Shown: piece after piece, positions 1-14,292 of the stretch
Layout: every line of letters begins with the position of its first letter
Numbering within the stretch: position 1 is the stretch's first letter
From: Leucogyrophana mollusca
Lineage: Eukaryota > Basidiomycota > Agaricomycetes > Boletales
NCBI GenBank assembly: GCA_021014945.1
Contig: MU266621.1
Span: forward strand, 1 to 20,225
Direction: 5' to 3'
Length of the DNA stretch: 20,225 nt
The notes under the pieces: generated by a model
Databases searched by the model: none
What the model was told of the DNA's origin: nothing
The model's input: the letters and a program-made list of their open reading frames with translations, nothing else
Position numbers and translations under genes: made by a program

Positions 1-479
1 TGGAACCCAGGTTAACATTTAGACATCTTCCTGGTTCACACTGTTAATTGCTGAGAGGTGCACTATCATCATGGGAATTTCGGGTAAGGAGCCCACAATT
101 ATGCTATGGAGATGACAGTGGATGAGCTTTGGATACAAATATGATATTTGACGACAAAGCATCTACACTTTTGTGGTTGTATTGCCTACACCAGTTAGCC
201 TGACGCCCACCTTATTGGGGGTGATAAATATTTATAATTGTTGACCACTATCCAGCTTTGTGATAAACACTTGTCAACTCTGCCTGGAAGTGCCAGGTCC
301 TCCCCAATTTCCTGATGTAGTGGACACAACCGACTTGCCCCTTCCCTCCCCGACCTACTCTTCAGACCCTCTTTGCCCTTTCTCTGGCTGCGCAGGGCCA
401 TTGTGCGGTCTGCAGCTAGGTGGATTGCGTTATCTCTACTGGCTAGACTTATCTTGCGACACCTCAAGCTTCAAGAGCC
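1..479. other. Upstream region of the F-box gene, no gene recognised
   Basis: AT-rich at the left, becoming pyrimidine-rich from about 290 to 380. Open frames here are short and lack family character. An AT-rich stretch (gataaatatttataattg, 222-239) could serve as a TATA-like element for the downstream + strand gene, but its 240-nt distance from the start codon makes this uncertain. The stretch probably holds the promoter and 5' UTR of the gene starting at 480. Confidence 0.5.
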
Positions 480-2842
480 ATGAGCTCTGCTTTTAAATCC
501 GTCTTACTGTCGAGTGGAGACGACCCATCACCTGGCAGCAGCGGTTTTGTCAGTACTCGAGAGCCGCACATGGGCTATCCGCCCAAGGCCGGCCACGGAA
601 TCTCTTCTTCTACTCTTTACATGCCAATCGCATCCCCGCCGACCCCAGCACCTTCGCCTCGCCCGAATTACGCTGATCCCATGTACACCAGCCTGCAGAC
701 GGGGAACGATACACAAACTTCGTACGATCCAGCAAACCTCTCACGCATCGAATTCGCCAATCTAGCGGCACTCGGCCCCGCTTCTCGCAAGAGATATCTT
801 GTATCTCTGCTAAATGACTGCACGCCCTCAGAGCTGCTGTTCATTTCCACCACCATCACTCCGATGCTCAAACGAGACTTTTTGATGGACCTGCCACCGG
901 AAATAGCCTTCCATGTCCTCAATTTCATCAATGAGCCCCAGACGCTCGTTCGAGTCAGTCAGGTGTGCAAGCGTTGGAACGACATTGTATCCGACGAATG
1001 GGTGTGGAAGACAATGTGCGAAAGGTATCGATTCGACATCGACGATGGTGGTGGTGGTAGTGGTGGCTTAGTAGAGGACGACGACGAACCATTGGAGGCG
1101 ATGGAGAAATTTGCCTCTCACCCGATGGATGCTGCCCTCCAATGGCTTACAGCACGAGAACGGCTCAGACGTCAGGACCAGCACTCATTTTGGAGCCCTG
1201 GCGCGAGCGGCAGCATGCGTGCCCACCGAGAAATGACAGTATCCCAGTTTTCATATCGCAAGCACTTCCAGCGTGCTTATCTCACAAGTAAGTCATCCAT
1301 CAGACCCAAATTATAGCATCCCAGTGACCGGTGGTTCGTAGTGCTTAACTGGCGCAGAGGCGGTCATCTACTTCGCGTCCACCGCATGCTCATCGTCACA
1401 CCTGACGGCGGCGTCATCACCTCTGTCGCGCTGGACTCTGACTGGGTGGTAGTCGGGCTCGCCAACTCCAAGATCCATGTATTCAGCGCCAAGACGGGTG
1501 TTCTTAGTCGGACGTTGACCGGACATGAGCTGGGGGTCTGGGCTGTACATTTGGTCAGTCGCGGGGGTTATTGGCAGCCCGAAGAAGGGAGCCATGGTCA
1601 GATGCGGCGAGAGAACGAAGGGGGTGTCTCTGCTGCTGACCTAGATGCCCATTCGGAGGGTGCGTCGGCTTCGGGGGCCTCCGTCTCGCTCGCACCGCCG
1701 GGCCTTGACCATTACGTCCCAGCTCCCCTGCGCGCTGCTTTAGGTCTCGACAAGGCCAGACGACCGCCTCCCCCCGCCAGCAACGCCGCCGACCCTAACA
1801 ACCCTGGAAAACCGAGTGACCTCTGTTGTTCCTCTGAAGGCTGGGGCCAGCCGAATGCGTTGATCGTTAGTGGGGGATGCGATAAATATTTAAGGGTCTG
1901 GGATGTCAAAACAGGGTTAGTGTCGCTCACCTGTCCTCCTTCCTCCGATTAAATTTGTGGTGTCGTACCTCAGACACTGCATCTATATCCTTCGGGGACA
2001 CACGTCCACCATCAGATGCATCCAAGTTTTGCACAATCGCCCCATAGCAGTTACAGGTTCGCGGGATTCTACATTGCGCGTATGGAATATACAGAGAGGA
2101 CGTATGCTGCACCTGCTCCAGGGGCACCAGCAGAGTGTGCGCTGTCTCGACGTGTGTGGTAACAGAGTAGTTAGTGGCAGCTACGATGCAACATGTCGAG
2201 TAAGTGTCAACTTTTCGCGATCCGACGTGGAGCTCAACTTGATCTGCTGTTTACCCCAGATATGGAATGTCGACACGGGCGAATGCCTACATGTCCTCCG
2301 GGGCCACAACCACCAGATCTACTCGGTTGCATTCGATGGTGTACGTGTTGCCTCGGGGGGCATGGACACCAGTGTTCGTGTGTGGGATCCTAACACTGGG
2401 TTCGTAACGGACTCACGCCCTGCTTGTCTCCATGCTGACAATGTGTAAATCCAGACAATGTATCGCGCTGCTACAAGGCCACACCGCGCTCGTCTGCCAG
2501 TTGCAGCTCTCGTCCTCCTTGGGCCTACTTGCTACCGGGGGCTCTGACGGGCGTGTAATCACTTTCTCCTTGAAAACATACACCCCACTGCAGCGCATCG
2601 CAGCGCACGATTCGTCCGTCACGTCGCTTCAATTCGACTCCAGGTTCCTCGTCACGGGGGGTAACGACGGTCGCGTGAGGTTGTATGAGACTCAGAGCGG
2701 GACTTATGTGCGGGACCTGAGCGAACCGTGCGAGAGTGTGTGGAAGGTGGCTTGTAAGGGAGGAACGTGTGCTATCATGTGTAAGAGGGCTGGAAAGACT
2801 GTGATGGAGTTTTGGACCTTTAAGCCGAAGGAAAGATTGTAG
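480..2842 (+). CDS. CDC4: F-box/WD40 protein, Cdc4/Pop1/Fbw7 type (SCF ubiquitin ligase substrate receptor)
   Basis: Model: exons 480-1287, 1342-1915, 1974-2199, 2260-2399 and 2455-2842; introns of 54-60 nt, all GT..AG, phases consistent; 711 aa. Residues 1-80 are Ser/Pro-rich. Residues about 84-133 resemble the dimerisation helix preceding the F-box in Cdc4/Fbw7. The F-box is at about 134-180 (DFLMDLPPEIAFHVLNFI). Then comes the Fbw7-like NWRRG junction and a WD40 propeller with repeated GH...VWD units (LRGHTSTIRCIQV, LQGHQQSVRCLD, LRGHNHQIYSVAFD, LQGHTALV). The last blade ends with VWKVACKGG...EFWTF, as in yeast Cdc4. The family recruits phosphorylated cell-cycle regulators and other substrates to SCF for ubiquitination, mainly in the nucleus (established knowledge). 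A roughly 99-residue low-complexity insert (about 340-438) in the second blade region is absent from yeast Cdc4. It is exactly bounded by splice-like signals and treated separately. Met30 and other F-box/WD40 families are less likely. Confidence 0.93.
1554..1850 (+). other. Candidate exitron (in-frame retained intron) inside the WD40 domain
   Basis: The segment begins GTCAGT and ends GGGGCCAG. It lies in phase 0 and is 297 nt (99 codons) with no stop. It encodes a Gly/Ser/Ala/Pro-rich stretch. Removing it would join AVHL directly to PNALIVSGG, which gives the normal spacing of yeast Cdc4 (GVWALKY..ILVSGS). It is much longer than the gene's other introns (54-60 nt). It may be a constitutive insert loop, an alternatively spliced exitron or a true intron; RNA evidence is needed to choose. 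The protein would be 711 or 612 aa. Confidence 0.5.
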
Positions 2843-3035
2843 GCGCTCTCTGGTGGTCTTTGTTGTTGTGTTTTAATTTTTATGTATGTCTGTTGTGGTA
2901 CGAACATTGTAATATCTCAGTAATACAAGTACAGTAGGAAAGCAAGTGGAATATGCGTTACCCTTCGTGCCCTGACAGCGACAGTGCCAAGACAGTGTAT
3001 CGTGGCAGAAAATTATCTCCCCCTCGCAGGGGGGC
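2843..3035. other. Intergenic: 3' flank of F-box gene and downstream flank of tRNA
   Basis: T/G-rich sequence directly after the F-box stop (2843-2900) looks like a 3' UTR. The run ccccctcgcaggggggc (3019-3035) can form a short GC hairpin just beyond the tRNA terminator. No coding sequence is recognised. Confidence 0.5.
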
Positions 3036-3040
3036 AAAAA
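3036..3040 (-). terminator. RNA polymerase III terminator of tRNA-Ile
   Basis: On the minus strand a run of five T residues follows the tRNA discriminator base after four nucleotides, the normal oligo-T termination signal for Pol III. Confidence 0.8.
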
Positions 3041-3044
3041 GAAT

Positions 3045-3129
3045 TGGCCAACGTGGGGATCGAACCCAAGACCTTCGCGTACACCTTGTGGTATTAGCAC
3101 GACGCTCTAACCAACTGAGCTAGTCGGCC
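3045..3129 (-). tRNA. tRNA-Ile (anticodon AAU), with an 11-nt intron
   Basis: The minus strand folds as a cloverleaf. The acceptor stem is GGCCGAC/GTTGGCC with discriminator A. The D arm is GCTC..GAGC, with A-box TAGCTCAGTTGG. The anticodon stem is TCGTG/CGCGA, and the mature loop is CTAATAA with anticodon AAT at 3093-3095. The T-loop is TTCGATC, with B-box GGGTTCGATCC. An 11-nt intron (CCACAAGGTGT, 3081-3091) sits one base 3' of the anticodon, the canonical position for eukaryotic nuclear tRNA introns cut by the tRNA splicing endonuclease. The mature length is 74 nt before CCA addition. One T-stem pair (49-65) is mismatched; otherwise the fold is regular. Inosine modification of A34 would be expected. 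Confidence 0.93.
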
Positions 3130-3292
3130 GTTGTTGTCGTAATCAGAGCAAGCATCAAGTACGCGTTACCTCCAAATGTCTCATTTGCCCCCTGAGCGAC
3201 CCTGCAGCAGTTCAAGTTGAACTTGATTTGAACCGTGCACCCACAACCGTTCCCAACTTTCTGCCGATTGATTTTCCGTATCCACGTCCTTC

Positions 3293-4204
3293 ATGGCTCC
3301 ATCCAGATCTGCGTCGTTAACCAAGAAATCGAAATCTGACACTTCGACTATGAAGCAAGGAACGCTTGGGTTCGCCAGCGCAAAGCGTACCAACTCGAAC
3401 ATCAGCGCCAAAGAAAAGCAACAACCCATCGTCACGCGAAGGGCCTCCTCGCTCGTCCAGAAACCCAAAGCGGAGAGCGTGGTCGATCAGCAGGCGCAGG
3501 AGAGTGATCCCGATGTTCTTGAGATATCGTCGACGGAGGAGTATTCCCCCGTTCCCGTTGTCTCTGCACGGAATACTCGGACTTCTGCGAAGGCACAGGC
3601 CGGGAAGGGGAGTGGGAAGAAGGTCAAGCAACCTGAGGTTTCTCATGAACCTGAAGCGGTGATACAGGAGAGGGAGAAACTGGATGTGGCCGACAAGGCG
3701 GGACGATACCGAAAGCATTTCGGGGAAGTGAGAGCGAAAATGGGATTCATGGAACCTAGTGAGTGTGCATATACCCTGCTTTTTGGGGCGTGCGAGGACT
3801 TGAGCCCACAAACTACCTCATTTTCTTTCTCGAATGTCAAACATGGTGAATGTGTTACTCACGTGTCTGTTTCGCAGTTCATGCAGAAAACCAAAATAAA
3901 ATACACCAAATCCTCCGTGTATTTGACATGTAAGCGTCACCCCCTCTCACTCAGCCATATCTTCCCAACTCTCTCGTTCCCTAGGTCATACGAGTACGGT
4001 CCATGCGTAGGAATGACTCGCCTCGAACGATGGGAGAGGGCCGAAAGCTATGGGCTTAATCCTCCGCCCGAGGTAAGTACGGCACGTATATTGTGACTCT
4101 TTGATGATCTCAGTTCGAATGCCCAGGTCCGAGACATCCTCCTAACCAAGGAAGGCATAGAGCAGGACGAGTACGCTCAGTGTGTGCTCTATGGGGAGGT
4201 GTAG
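3293..4204 (+). CDS. POLD4: DNA polymerase delta subunit 4 (POLD4/Cdm1 family)
   Basis: Model: exons 3293-3758, 3878-3929, 3985-4072 and 4127-4204; 227 aa. The introns are 119, 55 and 54 nt with good GT..AG ends, and the joined frame is open. The N-terminal 110 residues are Ser/Lys-rich and disordered. KQGTLGFASAKR (about 21-32) sits where family members carry a PCNA-binding (PIP-like) motif, but the aromatic pair is missing. The conserved POLD4 core follows at about 160-227: helix NKIHQILRVFDM, then YEYGPCVGMTRLERWERA and YGLNPPPEVRDIL. POLD4 is the small accessory subunit that stabilises replicative DNA polymerase delta and helps its contact with PCNA (family knowledge); it acts in the nucleus. 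The ATG at 3293 is the first in frame and gives a typical charged N-terminus. The gene starts 163 bp from the 5' end of the divergent tRNA. Confidence 0.93.
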
Positions 4205-4969
4205 ATTTTGAATGCTCGGTCCCTGCACCACCTTCCCACATCCCAACTTCTTCGGCGGGTCTCTTATCACTGATCGCAGGCGCCATTTAATCGGAGGGTC
4301 TTAACTTACGACTGCTATTTGCTCCTTTTTATACTAAGTTTATTTGTTGTCGTTGTACTCACTACGGTGTATCATGCGCATGCATCACTACAGGCGTGCT
4401 CCTGTGCTCGAGTGCAATCCGGATTGCGAGTTGTGCAGGTGAAGTATGGCTCATGACTGCGGTTCCTTCGCGGGTTAGAGGCCAAGACCTCCCAACGCAC
4501 TCTGCTATGTACCCCTGTATTCGCAGGAGTCCCAGTCTTCCCCACATCGCGCATCACAGCAGCGAGGAAAGCAGCAGAATCAAGTTCAGTCAGGCCTCCT
4601 GGTCCATCTGTGCTTGGTCCTTAGGCTGGGTGGAGCTGGGCAGGAAAATTACCCTGGTGCAAGTCCTGCACCCACCAAAAATCAGTTGAAAGACCAAGGA
4701 AGATATCCAAAAAAACTCGGAGTAGTTTTGCCTTCACCAGGACATCCGGGAGCCTCTGGTGGTGTTGCGATTATAGTGGAAAGAGGACACGTTGGAAGAC
4801 GCCATATTGTGCGTGGACTAATATGAAACATAATATCAAAGCACAAATTATTTATAGGGTACATACAGATCAAAAGGCTAGAGGGCCATGAGTCAAGCAG
4901 TCGACAAAGAATCCAGCTAAAAAACTCACTTAGTACAATAAGTAATAAAACAACCACAGACTGGTGTGC
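4205..4969. other. Convergent intergenic region, no gene recognised
   Basis: This lies between the 3' ends of the POLD4 gene (+) and monooxygenase A (-), so both 3' UTRs are expected here. The sequence after 4204 is T-rich (tcctttttatactaagtttatttgttg, about 4322-4348) and fits a 3' processing region. Open frames are all below 100 codons on both strands and resemble no family I know. AT content rises from about 4800 to 4960. Confidence 0.55.
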
Positions 4970-7658
<2,689 letters not shown>

Positions 7659-8230
7659 CGTTCGCGCTGTAAGTGCGGGGGTAGAGGCGGGTGGAACGAA
7701 CCGCTGTGGATGATCATGGCTCCTTTTTATGGTGCGGCCAAGAGGTGCAGATCGGGGGATTATGTATTACTGCATTCAGGGAGGTTGAGACCCGTCCGTG
7801 ACGGATACCGGTTGGATCCCGCGGCCGGCGGTCGTCACTCTAAGGCACCTTATTCCGTCAGTTCGCCACTGTCCACGAGTTCGTTACAAGCGCTGGAGAC
7901 CAAACGAAGGCCGTCCGACCGAATTTCATGCATCATGCATCATGAGTGGCGCCGGCATTTTGGCCCAAGCCCTCCAGGTTTTGAATCATTTCAAGTTGTT
8001 AGTGAGCAAAAGTCTGAGTCACAGCCACAGGACCCATAACCGACCCGTCCCGCGTGCTTTTCAAGCGATGAGATCAGATTCAAACAAAATGCGATTCTAA
8101 TTTGTGGTGCCGGCATATGCTGGCCAACGTTGTTGTGGTCTAGTATACAATGACCATGTGCTGTGAGGTCTATGGTGCGAGGAACATACGACAAATAAAC
8201 AGTACAACTTGAAGAGCCGCCGAAATCTGA
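7659..8230. other. Spacer between the tandem monooxygenase genes
   Basis: It holds the promoter of gene A (right of its start codon) and the 3' flank of gene B. A TATA-like element lies at 7723-7730. Remaining open frames are short and show no family likeness. A small direct repeat gcatcatgcatcatgag lies at about 7930-7946. Confidence 0.55.
7723..7730 (-). promoter_or_regulatory. TATA-like box of monooxygenase A
   Basis: The minus strand reads ATAAAAAG, 65-72 nt upstream of the start codon at 7658, a distance that fits a short fungal 5' UTR. The spacing is close to that of the TATA boxes of monooxygenase B and the UbiA gene. Confidence 0.5.
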
Positions 8231-10844
<2,614 letters not shown>

Positions 10845-10904
10845 TGTAAATGATTCAAGGGGGAGTGGTACAGTCAATCCTCAGGTGGGAATATCTACCT
10901 CAGC

Positions 10905-10910
10905 TTTATA
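10905..10910 (-). promoter_or_regulatory. TATA box of monooxygenase B
   Basis: The minus strand reads GGTATAAAGC with TATAAA 61-66 nt upstream of the start codon at 10844. Its sequence and distance are typical for an inducible fungal gene. Confidence 0.6.
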
Positions 10911-12909
10911 CCGAGGACACCCAGGGACAAGCGCCTCGGTTTCCCGAAGAAGCTGTCGAAATAGAAGGACAAGCCAAATTTCTGCCCAATGCACGCACGA
11001 AGACTCGGCACCTGGACTTCGTACTGCATGATTGCTCCACCTAGACGCACCGGGCTGCAACAATGCTCCCCCTAAATCCATAGGAACTATGCTGTAATAA
11101 ACCGCTGTTCCTTATACACCTCGACTTTGCAGCCTCGGCGAGCCAGGGGGATCATATCCCTGAGAAACAGAGTGTCGATTGAGGTCGTCGCAAAGCGGGC
11201 AGAATGGTTACACGGGAATGACAGAAGTGCTTCCGGACGCTTTATCGCCCTTCCGAAGATTCGCACCGCAGTACAGTTTCCTTGGGGTAAGGAGACAGCT
11301 CCGAGGGCTGGTGGTTATAGTCAATAGCCGCACTATAGAAGGGTGTCAGGTTCACCTGCCACCCCGATCTTTTGACCCTCACTTACCGAGCAGACTGAAC
11401 AAGATACCAGAAAAGTAGCTGTGAGCAAGTATAAATTGCGTGACCAACCTCCCCTCCTGGGGACCCGTGAGAGGTTTGATAGACGTTAGGACTTCATTCC
11501 ACGGTGTCGTGGTTGAGTACTTCCTAGAAGTAGTAACAAGCCCGGATGGTGGAGTGATTATTATAGCAGGACAGCTTCCTAATCTCATATTGTTCTCTAT
11601 CAGATAACAAGCGTCATGCTTTCCAGATAGTCATCGGATAGTATGGTTAAATCTTACCAGATTTGACTGTGAATATGGTCGACGAAACACTCGTGAGAAC
11701 TGCTTTCTTTCTCCAGCGTGCGTACGATTGTCCCATGCCGAAAATGATCTACTTCCTGGCGTAAGGACCTTGTAGACATGCTCGCGGCAGCTAATCGAAC
11801 AATGGTTATACGTGCCACGTCGACTGAGCTCGACAGTCGAATCAGGATTGGACGCGAACGGGCTACCATATTGTATTGCTCAGTAAGATCCAGCATCTTC
11901 ACGACACTGAAAAGACCGTGGCTTTCAGGGATAAGCCATTAACTAGGACAACACGAAACTTGACCGAGAGTGAAAGCATAACAGCCCATTGCACGTGTTC
12001 TTTGAGCCTGAGACGCGGTGGGAGAGTATTGACCAATGGAGACACAATGTCCATGATGTCCGCTTGAAACGATCCGTTGGCTTCGCAAAGTATGAGCCCT
12101 ACATAGTCTGGTGTAGCTAGTGTTTCTCGATGCATTCCCGAGCCCCAGGCGAGGCCAGCCCTTTTTACCTCCAGCGATAAGGACAAGCGGAGAGATCGGA
12201 AATGAGGCTACCGTCCAGCTTGGGCGTCTGACATTCGGGAGTTCAACATACGCATGAGTACACCTTTTTGAATCTAGTCTCCGGTCCAGAAGTCTTTATA
12301 AGTAGTGGTACCCAGTGGTAGTGGAATAAAAGCGTGAGTCAGACAAGGCTCAAGGGATCGTGACAGACGCCGTGAGAAATGCTGTTTGCTTTGCCGCTCG
12401 GCCTGGGTCGTTTACAAACGTTTCGACGACACATGTTGAACACGGACCATAATTCTGGCTGCTGCCGTCAGGTTATTTTTCCAGGCTTTGTCACCAGCAG
12501 ATCATCATCATCAGTAGCGGTGATTTCCATTGTGGTACAGTATCTATCTTTCTCTCAAAAAGCGTTGAGGAATGATTTCTTATACACGTGACTCAGACGC
12601 GTTGCCCAAAACCGCGATCACGTGCTGTATGCATACCAACTGTCGGCGATTGGTCATTTCATAGTCAGCCTCCTGTGCATCTCATAGTATAAGACCCACA
12701 ATGAAGTTTTATCATTCAGGAATTCAAAAGGGCCTTCGCGACCCCTGAGCTGTCTAACACAATGGCTGAGTCTATGTTCAGTTCGAGGACAGCGAACGCT
12801 CATAGGCCAGGGCGCTCAAGGACCTGACCAACAGGGATACGGTCTCAACGCTGATCCGTCAGTCTCGCGCTCCCGTCACGGGGAAGACCGAGCGATATTA
12901 TACAATGAT

Positions 12910-12923
12910 CTCCCCGCGGGGAG
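12910..12923. repeat. 14-bp perfect GC palindrome
   Basis: ctccccgcggggag equals its own reverse complement. C4 runs such as CCCC are typical of stress-response zinc-finger sites in fungi, so a dimeric factor site is possible, but there is no nearby start codon and chance in GC-rich DNA cannot be excluded. Confidence 0.5.
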
Positions 12924-13042
12924 GATCGCTGACGAATGGATTCAAAGCACGCGAGGCGATCTCCAATACACCCCCCGGAGTCGCCAACTCAGGCGCGAAT
13001 GCGGGGCCCCACACGGCGGTGACAGTCAGTGCCGAGTGCTAA

Positions 13043-13070
13043 GCTCCGCGCTCCGCGCTCCGCGCTCAGC
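13043..13070. repeat. Heptamer microrepeat (gctccgc) x3 plus one degenerate unit
   Basis: There are three perfect tandem copies at 13043-13063, then gctcagc. The array is flanked by gtgctaagc and gctcagcat, which are partly inverted. It is a short minisatellite-like array with no coding role. Confidence 0.85.
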
Positions 13071-13257
13071 ATCTTCGAGTTTCACAGAATCATTGAATCA
13101 TTCACAAGATTAGGTTTCGTTTCCTCCGTTCGGCGAGCAGGGTACATTGATAAATAACGAACAAGTAATTGAACTCATGGATTTACACCAGATAGGGTGC
13201 TTATATTTCTGAATCGGGCGAATCATTTTGGTGAAGTCCACCGACAATACTCTTTAA

Positions 13258-14292
13258 TCACGCCTGTGCGTGGAAATAACGCCAGTAGGCTGGAAGCAAG
13301 TAAACAACGGATGACCAGAGCTGATATGACGAAGTCAGAAAGCATGTCGCCAATAAAAATGAATGCACTCACGCTATAAAGCTTGCACGACACCTTATCC
13401 TCCTGGCGTTCCTTGTAAAGAACAAACCTCGCCCCGATTAGCGCAGACAGGCCGATGAACGCCACGCTGCAAGCCAAGTCCAACTTCCATGTCATAACCA
13501 GATACACGGACCAGAGGATGAGACCGATCAGCATCGATGGTCGGGATAATGTGGGGAATACGATGGGAATCGTGGTCCTGCCGATAAGGTGGTCACCATC
13601 CACATCTTTGAAGTCTTGCGCTTGAAGAGTAGTCGCTTGGATTGCGGTGCTGATCACGACTGACAGCAAGCCAGTAGGCTCAATTCGAGAGTAATCGCAA
13701 CCTGTGATTCGAGTCACGACCTGCCCAGTGGCGACATAAAATCGAAACCGCTAACCTGCAACCAGGGTGGCCCCGAATTCGAAGGTTCCGTAGGCCACGG
13801 CGGTAACCACATTCTTCGAGAACCAGTGCGCATGTGCATGTCCCTCGTGGTACACCATAGTTAACACGGTAATGGCTACACTGGCCCCGAGTACTTGGGC
13901 GCTGTATAACGCGGAATAGGTGAAGTAAACTGGGAGAAGAATCCAGCGCAGACGTGTCGCAGTCTGCAGTGTGATACGTCCGGCGGGGATGGGGCGCGTC
14001 ACTTTGTTCTTGGCATCTTCTTCGGGGTCGACTATCTGGTTGGCGATGTTGAATTGGAGGAGGTGTACCCAGATCCAGAACACAACATGGACAATACGGG
14101 CTAAATTATAGATCGGTGCGGCAACGATGGCGAATAATGTCTGAGGTCGACGGAGTCAGCACGAATCATCTTCAGTATCAATTAGACTGTGCTCACCACT
14201 GGGATTATGGTGGTCGATATGTCAGACTGCGTGAACAAGTACAACGTGTGGAGGTGATAGGGAATGGTTCTCTTTAAGGTGAACAGGGACAT
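13258..14292 (-). CDS. UbiA-family integral membrane prenyltransferase / terpene cyclase
   Basis: Exons on -: 14292-14197, 14140-13756, 13701-13373 and 13320-13258; introns 52-56 nt; 290 aa, normal for fungal UbiA proteins. The first Asp-rich motif is N66-Q-x-x-D70-x-x-x-D74, followed by NKVTRPIPAGRI. The canonical NDxxDxxxD has Gln at the second position here. The second motif is QAQDFKDVDGDHLIGRTTIP (D190, D193, D197). Both bind Mg-diphosphate in the family. Several hydrophobic helices separate them, and the C-terminus is LWSSVVYLLPAYWRYF. The family transfers prenyl groups to aromatic acceptors, but fungal members such as Fma-TC (fumagillin) and EriG (cyathane diterpene) cyclise prenyl diphosphates instead (established knowledge). 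Which activity applies here cannot be told from sequence. The two hydroxylases downstream on the same strand fit tailoring of its product. The start codon gives an N-terminus typical of the group. Confidence 0.92.

Larger units (their letters stand above)
10845..13257. other. 2.4-kb region without a recognisable gene
   Basis: It lies between the promoter of monooxygenase B and the 3' end of the UbiA gene. The longest open frames are about 95 codons (minus 12186-11899, and minus 11902-11654). I could not join them by plausible splicing or match them to a family. The 12800-13070 part is GC-rich, with a palindrome and a heptamer repeat. It could be a decayed gene, a lncRNA locus or an old transposon remnant; no terminal inverted repeats or transposase motifs were seen. 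Confidence 0.5.

Noticed and set aside
11899..12186. A 95-codon minus-strand open frame considered as a cytochrome P450 or polyprenyl synthase fragment
   Set aside because: No heme-binding FxxGxRxC motif and no DDxxD motif with correct context was found in this frame or its neighbours.
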